From the NCBI RefSeq assembly GCF_031143425.1, contig NC_090440.1, positions 336,973,844-337,037,843 of the forward strand: a stretch of 64,000 nt of DNA. The letters are read 5' to 3'. Below are positions 11,610 through 25,102 of the stretch, piece after piece. Made by a program: the position numbers and the translations under genes. Every line of letters begins with the position of its first letter. The first letter of the stretch is position 1. The notes under the pieces are model-generated. The model saw only the letters and a program-made list of their open reading frames with translations, made no database searches and was not told where the DNA came from. Source of the DNA: Pleurodeles waltl (Eukaryota > Chordata > Amphibia > Caudata > Salamandridae).

Positions 11610-14295
11610 ACACATTTTCCTCACATTTCGGTGACAGAAAGTTCTAGAATCTGAGAGGAGCCACAAATTTCCTGTCACCCAGCATTCCCCCAAGTCTCCC
11701 GATAAAAATCGTACCACACTTGTGTGGGTAGGCCTAGCGCCCGCGACAGGAAATGCCCCAAAACACAACGTGGACACATCCCATTTCTTGGCAGAAAACA
11801 GAGGTGTTTTTTACAAAGTGCCTACCTGTAGGTTTGGGCCTCTAGCTCAGCCAGCACCTAGGGAAACCTACCGAACCTGTGCATTTTTTAAAACGAGAGA
11901 CCTAGGGGAATCCAAGAAGGGGTGACTTGTGGGGCTCTGACCAGGTTCTGTTACCCAGAATCCTTTGCTAACCTCAAAATTTGGCTAAGCAAACACATTT
12001 TCCTCACATTTCGGTGACATAAAGTTCTGGAATCTGAGAGGAGCCACAAATTTCCTTCCACCCAGCGTTCCCCCAAGTCTCCCGATAAAAATTATACCTC
12101 ACTTGTGTGGGTAGGCCTAGCGTCCACGACAGGAAATGCCCCAAAACACAACATGGACACATCCCATTTTTTAACCGAAAACAGAGGTGTTTTTTGCAAA
12201 GTGTCTACCTGTAGATTTTGGCCTCTAGCTCAGCCGGCACCTACGGAAACCTACCAAAGCTGTGCATATTTGAAAACTAGAGAGCTAGGGGAATCCAAGA
12301 TGGGGTGACTTGTGGGGCTCTGACCAGGTTCTGTTACACAGAATCCTTTGCAAACCTCAAAATGTGGCTAAAACACACATTTTCCTCACATTTCGGTGAC
12401 AGAAAGTTATAGAATCTGAGAGGAGCCACAAATTTCCTTCCACCCAGCATTTCCCTAAGTCTTCCGATAAAAATGATACCTCACTTATGTGGGTAGGCCT
12501 AGCGCCTGCGACAGGAAATGCCCCAAAACACAACGTGGACACATCCCATTTCTTGGCAGAAAACAGAGGTGTTTTTTGCAAAGTGCCTACCTGTAGGTTT
12601 GGGCCTCTAGCTCAGCCAGCACCTAGGGAAACCTACCGAACCTGTGCATTTTTTAAAACGAGAGACCCAGGGGAATCCAAGAAGGGGTGACTTGTGGGGC
12701 TCTGACCAGGTTCTGTTACCCAGAATCCTTTGCTAACCTCAAAATTTGGCTAAGCAAACACATTTTCCTCACATTTCGGTGACATAAAGTTCTGGAATCT
12801 GAGAGGAGCCACAAATTTCCTTCCACCCAGCGTTCCCCCAAGTCTCCCGATAAAAATTATACCTCACTTGTGTGGGTAGGCCTAGCGTCCACGACAGGAA
12901 ATGCCCCAAAACACAACATGGACACATCCCATTTTTTAACAGAAAACAGAGGTGTTTTTTGCAAAGTGTCTACCTGTAGATTTTGGCCTCTAGCTCAGCC
13001 GGCACCTACGGAAACCTACCAAACCTGTGCATATTTGAAAACTAGAGAGCGAGGGGAATCCAAGATGGGGTGACTTGTGGGTCTCTGACCAGGTTCTGTT
13101 ACCCAGAATCCTTTGCAAACCTCACAATTTGGGTAAAAAACACATTTTCCTCACATTTCGGTGACAGAAAGTTCTAGAATCTGAAAGGAGCCACAAATTT
13201 CCTGTCACCCAGCATTCCCCCAAGTCTCCCGATAAAAACCGTACCACACTTGTGTGGGTAGGCCTAGCGCCCGTGACAGGAAATGCCCCAAAACACAACG
13301 TGGACACATCCCATTTCTTGGCAGAAAACAGAGGTGTTTTTTGCAAAGTGCCTACCTGTAGGTTTGGGCCTCTAGCTCAGCCAGCACCTAGGGAAACCTA
13401 CCGAACCTGTGCATTTTTTAAAACGAGAGACCTAGGGGAATCCAAGAAGGGGTGACTTGTGGGGCTCTGACCAGGTTCTGTTACCCAGAATCCTTTGCTA
13501 ACCTCAAAATTTGGCTAAGCAAACACATTTTCCTCACATTTCGGTGACATAAAGTTCTGGAATCTGAGAGGAGCCACAAATTTCCTTCCACCCAGCGTTC
13601 CCCCAAGTCTCCCGATAAAAATTATACCTCACTTGTGTGGGTAGGCCTAGCGTCCACGACAGGAAATGCCCCAAAACACAACATGGACACATCCCATTTT
13701 TTAACAGAAAACAGAGGTGTTTTTTGCAAAGTGTCTACCTGTAGATTTTGGCCTCTAGCTCAGCCGGCACCTACGGAAACCTACCAAACCTGTGCATATT
13801 TGAAAACTAGAGAGCTAGGGGAATCCAAGATGGGGTGACTTGTGGGGCTCTGACCAGGTTCTGTTACACAGAATCCTTTGCAAACCTCAAAATGTGGCTA
13901 AAACACTCATTTTCCTCACATTTCGGTGACAGAAAGTTATAGAATCTGAGAGGAGCCACAAATTTCCTTCCACCCAGCATTTCCCTAAGTCTTCCGATAA
14001 AAATGATACCTCACTTATGTGGGTAGGCCTAGCGCCTGCGACTGGAAATGCCCCAAAACACAACGTGGACACATCCCATTTCTTGGCAGAAAACAGAGGT
14101 GTTTTTTGCAATGTGTCTACCTGTAGATTTTGGCCTCTAGCTCAGCCTGCACCTAGGGAAACCTACCAAACCTGTGCATTTTTAAAAACTAGAGACCTAG
14201 GGGAATCCAAGAAGGGGTGACTTGTGGGGCTCTGACCAGGTTCTGTTACCCAGAATCCTTTGCTAACCTCAAAATTTGGCTAAACAAACACATTT
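11610..14295. repeat. Region 3, copy 1 of a 2.7-kb duplicated block (F/C'/G regime)
   Basis: Monomer starts are 11722 F, 12105 C', 12487 (G-like start with F-like middle), 12870 C', 13252 F, 13635 C' and 14017 G. The block matches 14670-17355 at a constant offset of 3060 bp (eight monomers). Shared private variants include GAGAGACCCAGG at 12661 and 15721, CGCCCGTGACAGG at 13269 and 16329, and the phrase CTCACAATTTGGG at 13121 and 16181. The few differences include TTAACCGAAA at 12173 against TTAACAGAAA, and GAGCGAGGGG near 13048. Confidence 0.85.
13252..13634. repeat. Exemplar F-type monomer
   Basis: Diagnostic F features: preceded by CCTGTCACCCAGC and CGTACCACACTTG; contains GTAGGTTTGGGCC, CAGCCAGCACC, CCTACCGAACC, TTTTTTAAAACGAGAG and CCAAGAAGGGG. 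Its tail has TTTGGCTAAGCAAACAC. F is found from 11.7 to 16.5 kb, from 31.6 to 41.4 kb and in a few units after 52 kb. Confidence 0.8.
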
Positions 14296-14669
14296 TCCTC
14301 ACATTTCGGTGACAGAAAGTTCTAGAATCTGAGAGGAGCCACAAATTTCCTTCCACCCAGCATTCCCCTAAGTCTCCCGATACAAATGATACCTCACTTG
14401 TGTGGGTAGGCCTAGCGCCTGCGTCAGGAAATGCCCCAAAACACAACGTGGACACTTCCCATTTCTTGGCAGAAAACAGAGGTGTTATTTGCAATGTGTC
14501 TACCTGTAGATTTTGGCCTCTAGCTCAGCCTGCACCTATGGAAACCTACCAAACCTGTGCATTTTTGAAAACTAGAGAGCTAGGGGAATCCAAGATGGGG
14601 TGACTTGTGGGGCTCTGACCAGGTTCTGTTACAAAGAATCCTTTGCAAACCTCAAAATGTGGCTAAAAA
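14296..14669. repeat. Single D' monomer segment between the two 2.7-kb copies
   Basis: The monomer starting at 14400 is D' type. It carries CTGCGTCAGG and GTGTTATTTGC and is followed by GTTACAAAGAATCC. It has no equivalent in the left copy but is closely matched near 40778, including GCGTCAGG and ACAAAGAATCC. Confidence 0.75.
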
Positions 14670-17355
14670 ACACATTTTCCTCACATTTCGGTGACAGAAA
14701 GTTCTAGAATCTGAGAGGAGCCACAAATTTCCTGTCACCCAGCATTCCCCCAAGTCTCCCAATAAAAATCGTACCACACTTGTGTGGGTAGGCCTAGCGC
14801 CCGCGACAGGAAATGCCCCAAAACACAACGTGGACACATCCCATTTCTTGGCAGAAAACAGAGGTGTTTTTTGCAAAGTGCCTACCTGTAGGTTTGGGCC
14901 TCTAGCTCAGCCAGCACCTAGGGAAACCTACCGAACCTGTGCATTTTTTAAAACGAGAGACCTAGGGGAATCCAAGAAGGGGTGACTTGTGGGGCTCTGA
15001 CCAGGTTCTGTTACCCAGAATCCTTTGCTAACCTCAAAATTTGGCTAAGCAAACACATTTTCCTCACATTTCGGTGACATAAAGTTCTGGAATCTGAGAA
15101 GAGCCACAAATTTCCTTCCACCCAGCTTTCCCCCAAGTCTCCCGATAAAAATTATGCCTCACTTGTGTGGGTAGGCCTAGCGTCCACGACAGGAAATGCC
15201 CCAAAACACAACATGGACACATCCCATTTTTTAACAGAAAACAGAGGTGTTTTTTGCTAAGTGTCTACCTGTAGATTTTGGCCTCTAGCTCAGCCGGCAC
15301 CTACGGAAACCTACCAAACCTGTGCATATTTGAAAACTAGAGAGCTAGGGGAATCCAAGATGGGGTGACTTGTGGGGCTCTGACCAGGTTCTGTTACACA
15401 GAATCCTTTGCAAACCTCAAAATGTGGCTAAAACACACATTTTCCTCACATTTCGGTGACAGAAAGTTATAGAATCTGAGAGGAGCCACAAATTTCCTTC
15501 CACCCAGCATTTCCCTAAGTCTTCCGATAAAAATGATACCTCACTTATGTGGGTAGGCCTAGCGCCTGCGACAGGAAATGCCCCAAAACACAACGTGGAC
15601 ACATCCCATTTCTTGGCAGAAAACAGAGGTGTTTTTTGCAAAGTGCCTACCTGTAGGTTTGGGCCTCTAGCTCAGCCAGCACCTAGGGAAACCTACCGAA
15701 CCTGTGCATTTTTTAAAACGAGAGACCCAGGGGAATCCAAGAAGGGGTGACTTGTGGGGCTCTGACCAGGTTCTGTTACCCAGAATCCTTTGCTAACCTC
15801 AAAATTTGGCTAAGCAAACACATTTTCCTCACATTTCGGTGACATAAAGTTCTGGAATCTGAGAGGAGCCACAAATTTCCTTCCACCCAGCGTTCCCCCA
15901 AGTCTCCCGATAAAAATTATACCTCACTTGTGTGGGTAGGCCTAGCGTCCACGACAGGAAATGCCCCAAAACACAACATGGACACATCCCATTTTTTAAC
16001 AGAAAACAGAGGTGTTTTTTGCAAAGTGTCTACCTGTAGATTTTGGCCTCTAGCTCAGCCGGCACCTACGGAAACCTACCAAACCTGTGCATATTTGAAA
16101 ACTAGAGAGCTAGGGGAATCCAAGATGGGGTGACTTGTGGGTCTCTGACCAGGTTCTGTTACCCAGAATCCTTTGCAAACCTCACAATTTGGGTAAAAAA
16201 CACATTTTCCTCACATTTCGGTGACAGAAAGTTCTAGAATATGAAAGGAGCCACAAATTTCCTGTCACCCAGCATTCCCCCAAGTCTCCCGATAAAAATC
16301 GTACCACACTTGTGTGGGTAGGCCTAGCGCCCGTGACAGGAAATGCCCCAAAACACAACGTGGACACATCCCATTTCTTGGCAGAAAACAGAGGTGTTTT
16401 TTGCAAAGTGCCTACCTGTAGGTTTGGGCCTCTAGCTCAGCCAGCACCTAGGGAAACCTACCGAACCTGTGCATTTTTTAAAACGAGAGACCTAGGGGAA
16501 TCCAAGAAGGGGTGACTTGTGGGGCTCGGACCAGGTTCTGTTACCCAGAATCCTTTGCTAACCTCAAAATTTGGCTAAGCAAACACATTTTCCTCACATT
16601 TCGGTGACATAAAGTTCTGGAATCTGAGAGGAGCCACAAATTTCCTTCCACCCAGCGTTCCCCCAAGTCTCCCGATAAAAATTATACCTCACTTGTGTGG
16701 GTAGGCCTAGCGTCCACGACAGGAAATGCCCCAAAACACAACATGGACACATCCCATTTTTTAACAGAAAACAGAGGTGTTTTTTGCAAAGTGTCTACCT
16801 GTAGATTTTGGCCTCTAGCTCAGCCGGCACCTACGGAAACCTACCAAACCTGTGCATATTTGAAAACTAGAGAGCTAGGGGAATCCAAGATGGGGTGACT
16901 TGTGGGGCTCTGACCAGGTTCTGTTACACAGAATCCTTTGCAAACCTCAAAATGTGGCTAAAACACACATTTTCCTCACATTTCGGTGACAGAAAGTTAT
17001 AGAATCTGAGAGGAGCCACAAATTTCCTTCCACCCAGCATTTCCCTAAGTCTTCCGATAAAAATGATACCTCACTTATGTGGGTAGGCCTAGCGCCTGCG
17101 ACAGGAAATGCCCCAAAACACAACGTGGACACATCCCATTTCTTGGCAGAAAACAGAGGTGTTTTTTGCAATGTGTCTACCTGTAGATTTTGGCCTCTAG
17201 CTCAGCCTGCACCTAGGGAAACCTACCAAACCTGTGCATTTTTAAAAACTAGAGACCTAGGGGAATCCAAGAAGGGGTGACTTTTGGGGCTCTGACCAGG
17301 TTCTGTTACCCAGAATCCTTTGCTAACCTCAAAATTTGGCTAAACAAACACATTT
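14670..17355. repeat. Region 3, copy 2 of the 2.7-kb duplicated block
   Basis: Monomer starts are 14782 F, 15165 C', 15547 (G/F hybrid), 15930 C', 16312 F, 16695 C' and 17077 G, each 3060 bp to the right of its partner in 11610-14295. Private changes in this copy include CTCCCAATAAAAATC at 14756, TTATGCCTCAC at 15153, GCTAAGTG at 15256 and AATATGAAAGG at 16239. These must postdate the duplication or be sequencing errors. Confidence 0.85.
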
Positions 17356-20300
17356 TATCACATTTCGGTGACAGAAAGTTCTAGAATCTGAGAGGAGCCA
17401 CAAATTTCCTGCCACCCAGGATTCCCCCAAGTCTCCCGATAAAAGTCATACCTCACTTGTGTAGGTAGGCCTAGCGCCCGCGACAGGATATGCCCCAAAA
17501 CACAACGTGGACACATCCCATTTCTTGGCAGAAAACAGAGGTGTTTTTTGCAATGTGTCTACCTGTAGATTTTGGCCTCTAGCTCAGCTGGCACCTTGGG
17601 AAACCTACCAAACCTGTGCCTTTTTGCAAACTAGAGACCTAGGGGAATCCAAAATGGGGTGACTTGTGGGTCTCTGACCAGGTTCTGTTACCCAGAATCC
17701 TTTGCAAACCTCAAATTTGGGTAAAAAACACATTTTCCTCACATTTCGGTGACAGAAAGTTCTAGAATCTGAGAGGAGCCACAAATTTCCTGCCACCCAG
17801 CATTCCCCCAAGTCTCCCGATAAAAATCTTACCTCACTTGTGTAGGTAGGCCTAGCGCCCGCAACAGGAAATGCCCCAAAACACAACGTGGACACATCCC
17901 ATTTCTTGGCAGAAAACAGAGGTGTTTTTTGCAATGTGTCTACCTGTAGATTTTGGCCTCTAGCTCAGCTGGCACCTTGGGAAACCTACCAAACCTGTGC
18001 CTTTTTGCAAACTAAAGACCTAGGGGAATCCAAAATGGGGTGACTTGTGGGTCTCTGACCAGGTTCTGTTACCCAGAATCCTTTGCAAACCTCAAAATTT
18101 GGGTAAAAAACACATTTTCTTCACATTTCGATGACAGAAAGTTCTAGAATCTGAGAGGAGCCACAAATTTCCTTCCACCCAGCATTCCCCCAAGTCTCCC
18201 GATAAAAATCGTACCTCACTTGTGTGGGTAGGCCTAGCTCCCGCGAAAGGAAATGCCCCAAAACACAACGTGGACACATCCCATTTCTTGGTAGAAAACA
18301 GAGGTGTTTTTTGCAAAGTGCCTACCTGTAGGTTTTGGCCTCTAGCTCAGCCGGCACCTAGGGAAACCTACCAAACCTGTGCATTTTTGTAAACTAGAGA
18401 CCTAGGGGAATCCAAGAAGGGGTGACTTGTGGGGCTCTGACCAGGTTCTGTTACCCAGAATCCTTTGCTAACCTCAAAATTCGGCTAAACAAACACATTT
18501 TCCTCACATTTCGGTGACATAAAGTTCTGGAATCTGAGAGGAGCCACAAATTTCCTTCCACCCAGCGTTCCCCCAAGTCTCCCGATAAAAATTATACCTC
18601 ACTTGTGTGGGTAGGCCTAGCGTCCACGACAGGAAATGCCCCAAAACACAACATGGACACATCCCATTTTTTGACAGAAAACAGAGGTGTTTTTTGCAAA
18701 GTGTCTACCTGTAGATTTTGGCCTCTAGCTCAGCCGGCACCTATGGAAACCTACCAAACCTGTGCATTTTTGAAAACTAGAGAGCTAGGGGAATCCAAGA
18801 TGGGGTGACTTGTGGGGCTCTGACCAGGTTCTGTTACACAGAATCCTTTGCTAACCTCAAAATTTGGCTAAACAAACACATTTTATCACATTTCGGTGAC
18901 AGAAAGTTCTAGAATCTGAGAGGAGCCACAAATTTCCTGCCACCCAGGATTCCCCCAAGTCTCCCGATAAAAGTCATACCTCACTTGTGTAGGTAGGCCT
19001 AGCGCCCGCGACAGGATATGCCCCAAAACACAACGTGGACACATCCCATTTCTTGGCAGAAAACAGAGGTGTTTTTTGCAATGTGTCTACCTGTAGATTT
19101 TGGCCTCTAGCTCAGCTGGCACCTATGGAAACCTACCAAACCTGTGCATTTTTGAAAACTAGAGAGCTAGGGGAATCCAAGATGGGGTGACTTGTGGGGC
19201 TCTGACCAGGTTCTGTTACACAGAATCCTTTGCAAACCTCAAAATGTGGCTAAAAAAAACATTTTCCTCACATTTCGGTGACAGAAAGTTCTAGAATCTG
19301 AGAGGAGCCACAAATTTCCTTCCACCCAGCATTCCCCTAAGTCTCCCGATACAAATGATACCTCACTTGTGTGGGTAGGCCTAGCGCCTGCGACAGGAAA
19401 TGCCCCAAAACACAACGTGGACACTTCCCATTTCTTGGCAGAAAACAGAGGTGTTTTTTGCAATGTGTCTATCTGTAGATTTTGGCCTCTAGCTCAGCCT
19501 GCACCTATGGAAACCTACCAAACCTGTGTATTTTTGAAAACTAGAGAGCTAGGGGAATCCAAGATGGGGTGACTTGTGGGGCTCTGACCAGGTTCTGTTA
19601 CACAGAATCCTTTGCAAACCTCAAAATGTGGCTAAAAAAAACATTTTCCTCACATTTCGGTGACAGAAAGTTCTAGAATCTGAGAGGAGCCACAAATTTC
19701 CTGCCACCCAGCATTCCCCCAAGTCTCCCGATAAAAATCATACCTCACTTGTGTGGGTAGGCCTAGCGCCCGCAACAGGAAAGGCCCCAAAACACAACGT
19801 GGACACATCCCATTTCTTGGCAGAAAACAGAGGTGTTTTTTGCAAAGTGCCTACCTGTAGGTTTTGGCCTCTAGCTCAGCTGGCACCTTGGGAAACCTAC
19901 CAAACCTGTGCCTTTTTGCAAACTAGAGACCTAGGGGAATCCAAAATGGGGTGACTTGTGGGTCTCTGACCAGGTTCTGTTACCCAGAATCCTTTGCAAA
20001 CCTCAAAATTTGGGTAAAAAACACATTTTCCTCACATTTCGATGACAGAAAGTTCTAGAATCTGAGAGGAGCCACAAATTTCCTTCCACCCAGCATTCCC
20101 CCAAGTCTCCCGATAAAAATCGTACCTCACGTGTGTGGGTAGGCCTAGCTCCCGCGACAGGAAATGCCCCAAAACACAACGTGGACACATCCCATTTCTT
20201 GGCAGAAAACAGAGGTGTTTTTTGCAAAGTGCCTACCTGTAGGTTTTGGCCTCTAGCTCAGCCGGCACCTAGGGAAACCTACCAAACCTGTGCATTTTTG

Positions 20301-20515
20301 TAAACTAGAGACCTAGGGGAATCCAAGAAGGGGTGACTTGTGGGGCTCTGACCAGGTTCTGTTACCCAGAATCCTTTGCTAACCTCAAAATTTGGCTAAA
20401 CAAACACATTTTCCTCAGATTTCGGTGACATAAAGATCTGGAATCTGAGAGGAGCCACAAATTTCCTTCCACCCAGCGTTCCCCCAAGTCTCCCGATAAA
20501 AATTATACCTCACTT
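17356..20515. repeat. Region 4: I/H/C/D'/E mosaic
   Basis: Starts are 17459 I, 17840 I-like, 18222 H, 18605 C, 18987 I, 19369 D', 19751 E and 20133 H. The I type has GTGTAGGTAGG at phase zero and, at 17459 and 18987, CAGGATATGCCC. These two also share CATTTTATCAC, CCAGGATTCCCC and GATAAAAGTCATACC, so 17300-17590 and 18830-19120 are copies offset by 1528 bp. The H monomers at 18222 and 20133 are five monomers apart, each followed by a C monomer. Confidence 0.75.
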
Positions 20516-22804
20516 GTGTGGGTAGGCCTAGCGTCCACGACAGGAAATGCCCCAAAACACAACATGGACACATCCCATTTTTTGACAGAAAACAGAGGTG
20601 TTTTTTGCAAAGTGTCTACCTGTAGATTTTGGCCTCTAGCTCAGCCGGCACCTACGGAAACCTACCAAACCTGTGCATTTTTGAAAACTAGAGAGCTAGG
20701 GGAATCCAAGATGGGGTGACTTGTGGGGCTCTGACCAGGTTCTGTTACACAGAATCCTTTGCAAACCTCAAAATGTGGCTAAAAAACACATTTTCCTCAC
20801 ATTTCGGTGACAGAAAGTTATAAAATCTGAGAGAAGCCACAAATTTCCTTCCACCCAGCATTCCCCTAAGTCTCCCGATACAAATGATACCTCACTTGTG
20901 TGGGTAGGCCTAGCGCCTGCGACAGGAAATGCCCCAAAACACAACGTGGACACTTCCCATTTCTTGGCAGAAAACAGAGGTGTTTTTTGCAATGTGTCTA
21001 CCTGTAGATTTTGGCCTCTAGCTCAGCCTGCACCCATGGAAACCTACCAAACCTGTGCATTTTTGAAAACTAGAGAGCTGGGGGAATCCAAGATGGGGTG
21101 ACTTGTGGGGCTCTGACCAGGTTCTGTTACACAGAATCCTTTGCAAACCTCAAAATGTGGCTAAAAAACACATTTTCCTCACATTTCGGTGACAGAAAGT
21201 TCTAGAATCTGAGAGGAGCCACAAATTTCCTGCCACCCAGCATTCCCCCAAGTCTCCCGATAAAAATCATACCTCACTTGTGTGGGTAGGCCTAGCGCCC
21301 GCAACAGGGAATGCCCCAAAACACAACGTGGACACATCCCATTTCTTGGCAGAAAACAGAGGTGTTTTTTGCAAAGTGCCTACCTGTAGGTTTTGGCCTC
21401 TAGCTCAGCTGGCACCTTGGGAAACCTACCAAACCTGTGCCTTTTTGCAAACTAGAGACCTAGAGGAATCCAAAATGGGGTGACTTGTGGGTCTCTTACC
21501 AGGTTCTGTTACCCAGAATCCTTTGCAAACCTCAAAATTTGGGTAAAAAACACATTTTCCTCACATTTCAGTGACAGAAAGTTCTAGAATCTGAGAGGAG
21601 CCACAAATTTCCTGCCACCTAGCATTCCCCCAAGTCTCCCGATAAAAATCGTACCTCACTTGTGTGGGTAGGCCTAGCGCCAGCGACAGGAAATGCCCCA
21701 AAACACAACGTGGACACAGCCCATTTCTTGGCAGAAAACAGAGGTGTTTTTTGCAAAGTGCCTACCTGTAGGTTTTGGCCTCTAGCTCAGCCGGCACCTA
21801 GGGAAACCTACCAAACCTGTGCATTTTTGAAAACTAGAGACCTAGGGGAATCCAAGAAGGGGTGACTTGTGGGGCTCTGACCAGGTTCTGTTACCCAGAA
21901 TCCTTTGCTAACCTCAAACTTTGGCTAAACAAACACATTTTCCTCACATTTCGGTGACATAAAGTTCTGGAATCTGAGAGGAGCCACAAATTTCCTTCCA
22001 CCCAGCGTTCCCCCAAGTCTCCCGATAAAAATTATACCTCACTTGTGTGGGTAGGCCTAGCGTCCACGACAGGAAATGCCCCAAAACACAACATGGACAC
22101 ATCCCATTTTTTGACAGAAAACAGAGGTGTTTTTTGCAAAGTGTCTACCTCTAGATTTTGGCCTCTAGCTCAGCCGGCACCTACGGAAACCTACCAAACC
22201 TGTGCATTTTTGAAAACTAGAGAGCTAGGGGAATCCAAGATGGGGTGACTTGTGTGGCTCTGACCAGGTTCTGTTACACAGAATCCTTTGCAAACCTCAA
22301 AATGTGGCTAAAAAACACATTTTCCTCACATTTCGGTGACAGAAAGTTATAGAATCTGAAAGAAGCCACAAATTTCCTTCCACCCAGCATTCCCCTAAGT
22401 CTCCCGATACAAATGATACCTCACTTGTGTGGGTAGAACTAGCGCCTGCGACAGGAAATGCCCCAAAACACAACGTGGACACTTCCCATTTCTTGGCAGA
22501 AAACAGAGGTGTTTTTTGCAATGTGTCTACCAGTAGATTTTGGCCTCTAGCTCAGCCGGCACCTACGGAAACCTACCAAACCTGTGCATTTTTGAAAACT
22601 AGAGAGCTAGGGGAATCCAAGATGGGGTGACTTGTGGGGCTCTGACCAGGTTCTGTTACACAGAATCCTTTGCAAACCTCAAAATGTGGCTAAAAAACAC
22701 GTTTTCCTCACATTTCGGTGACAGAAAGTTTTAGAATCTGATAGGAGCCACAAATTTCCTGCCACCCAGCATTCCCCCAAGTCTCCCGATAAAAATCATA
22801 CCTC
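20516..22804. repeat. Region 5a: C-D'-E-B-C-D monomers
   Basis: Starts are 20516 C, 20898 D', 21280 E, 21662 B, 22045 C and 22427 D. The stretch around 20811-21310 carries TTATAAAATCTGAGAGAAG and GCAACAGGGAATG. Both variants recur together 5734 bp (15 monomers) to the right, at 26541-27045. Confidence 0.75.
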
Positions 22805-23955
22805 ACTTGTGTGGGTAGGCCTAGCGCCCGCAACAGGGAATGCCCCAAAACACAACGTGGACACATCCCATTTCTTGGCAGAAAACAGAGGTGTTTTTTG
22901 CAAAGTGCCTACCTGTAGGTTTTGGCCTCTAGCTCAGCCGGCACCTAGGGAAACCAACCAAACCTGTGCATTTTTGAAAACTAGAGACCTAGGGGAATCC
23001 AAGAAGGGGTGACTTGTGGGGCTCTGACCAGGTTCTGTTACCCAGAATACTTTGCTAACCTCAAACTTTGGCTAAACAAACACATTTTCCTCACATTTCG
23101 GAGACATAAAGTTCTGGAATCTGAGAGGAGCCACAAATTTCCTTCCACCCAGCGTTCCCCCAAGTCTCCCGATAAAAATTATACCTCACTTGTGTGGGTA
23201 GGCCTAGCGTCCACGACAGGAAATGCCCCAAAACACAACATGGACACATCCCATTTTTTGACAGAAAACAGAGGTGTTTTTTGCAAAGTGTCTACCTGTA
23301 GATTTTGGCCTCTAGCTCAGCCGGCACCTACGGAAACCTACCAAACCTGTGCATTTTTGAAAACTAGAGAGCTAGGGGAATCCAAGATGGGGTGACATGT
23401 ATGGCTCTGACCAGGTTCTGTTACACATAATCCTTTGCAAACCTCAAAATGTGGCTAAAAAACACATTTTCCTCACATTTCGGTGACAGAAAGTTATAGA
23501 ATCTGAAAGAAGCCACAAATTTCCTTCCACCCAGCATTCCCCTAAGTCTCCCGATACAAATGATACCTCACTTGTGTGGGTAGGCCTAGCGCCTGCGACA
23601 GGAAATGCCCCAAAACACAACGTGGACACTTCCCATTTCTTGGCAGAAAACAGAGGTGTTTTTTGCAATGTGTCTACAAGTAGATTTTGGCCTCTAGCTC
23701 AGCCGGCACCTATGGAAACCTACCAAACCTGTGCATTTTTGAAAACTAGAGAGCTAGGGGAATCCAATATGGGGTGACTTGTGGGGCTCTGACCAGGTTC
23801 TGTTACACAGAATCCTTTGCAAACCTCAAAATGTGGCTAAAAAACACGTTTTCCTCACATTTCGGTGACAGAAAGTTCTAGAATCTGAGAGGAGCCACAA
23901 ATTTCCTGCCACCCAGCATTCCCCCAAGTCTCCCGATAAAAATCATACCTCACTT

Positions 23956-24337
23956 GTGTGGGTAGGAAGAGCGCCCGCAACAGGAAATGCCCCAAAACAC
24001 AACGTGGACACATCCCATTTCTTGGCAGAAAACAGAGGTGTTTTTTGCAAAGTGCCTACCTGTAAGTTTTGGCCTCTAGCTCAGCTGGCACCTTGGGAAA
24101 CCTACCAAACCTGTGCCTTTTTGCAAACTAGAGACCTAGGGGAATCCAAAATGGGGTGACTTGTGGGTCTCTGACCAGGTTCTGTTACCCAGAATCCTTT
24201 GCAAACCTCAAAATTTGGGTAAAAAACACATTTTCCTCACATTTCAGTGACAGAAAGTTCTAGAATCTGAGAGGAGCCACAAATTTCCTGCCACCCAGCA
24301 TTCCCCCAAGTCTCCCGATAAAAATCGTACCTCACTT
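23956..24337. repeat. Exemplar A-type monomer
   Basis: Diagnostic A features: GGTAGGAAGAGCG at the start, which destroys the TAGGCCTA palindrome of other types; CCCGCAAC in the CpG-rich stretch; TACCTGTAAG; AGCTGGCACCTTGGG; TTTTTGCAAACTAG; and AAAATGGGG before the tail. The tail to the next unit has TTTGGGTAAAAAACAC and TTTCAGTGAC. E monomers differ mainly in keeping GGTAGGCCTAGCG and TACCTGTAGG. Confidence 0.85.
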
Positions 24338-24720
24338 GTGTGGGTAGGCCTAGCGCCCGCGACAGGAAATGCCCCAAAACACAACGTGGACACATCCCAT
24401 TTCTTGGCAGAAAACAGAGGTGTTTTTTGCAAAGTGCCTACCTGTAGGTTTTGGCCTCTAGCTCAGCCGGCACCTAGGGAAACCTACCAAACCTGTGCAT
24501 TTTTGAAAACTAGAGACCTAGGGGAATCCAAGAAGGGGTGACTTGTGGGGCTCTGACCAGGTTCTGTTACCCAGAATCCTTTGCTAACCTCAAACTTTGG
24601 CTAAACAAACACATTTTCCTCACATTTCGGTGACATAAAGTTCTGGAATCTGAGAGGAGCCACAAATTTCCTTCCACCTAGCGTTCCCCCAAGTCTCCCG
24701 ATACAAATTATACCTCACTT
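24338..24720. repeat. Exemplar B-type monomer (383 bp)
   Basis: Diagnostic B features: CCCGCGAC, AGCCGGCACCTAGGG, TTTTTGAAAACTAGAGACC, CCAAGAAGGGG, GCTAACCTCAAACTTTGG and TAAACAAACAC (the source of the extra base). A tail with GACATAAAGTTCTGG precedes the next unit. Confidence 0.85.
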
Positions 24721-25102
24721 GTGTGGGTAGGCCTAGCGTCCACGACAGGAAATGCCCCAAAACACAACATGGACACATCCCATTTTTTGACAGAAAACAG
24801 AGGTGTTTTTTGCAAAGTGTCTACCTGTAGATTTTGGCCTCTAGCTCAGCCGGCACCTACGGAAACCTACCAAACCTGTGCATTTTTGAAAACTAGAGAG
24901 CTAGGGGAATCCAAGATGGGGTGACTTGTGTGGCTCTGACCAGGTTCTGTTACACATAATCCTTTGCAAACCTCAAAATGTGGCTAAAAAACACATTTTC
25001 CTCACATTTCGGTGACATAAAGTTATAGAATCTGAAAGAAGCCACAAATTTCCTTCCACCCAGCATTCCCCTAAGTCTCCCGATACAAATGATACCTCAC
25101 TT
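24721..25102. repeat. Exemplar C-type monomer
   Basis: Diagnostic C features: GCGTCCACGAC, ACAACATGGAC, CCCATTTTTTGACAG, GTGTCTACCTG, CCGGCACCTACGG and GAGAGCTAGGGG. C' monomers replace TTTGACAG with TTTAACAG and GTGCATTTTTG with GTGCATATTTG. Confidence 0.85.

Noticed and set aside
17605..17934. 109-codon reverse-strand ORFs (also near 59270 and 63090)
   Set aside because: They arise where a one-base shorter tail (CAAATTTGGG) joins two normally separate reverse frames. They start at TTG and have no family similarity I can recognise.
23009..23395. A longer 128-codon forward ORF, seen again at 27214-27600
   Set aside because: It spans one monomer's tail and the next monomer's start, open only because TTTCGGAGACATAAAG changes the frame context locally. 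The second instance is simply the duplicated block. There is no independent sign of coding.
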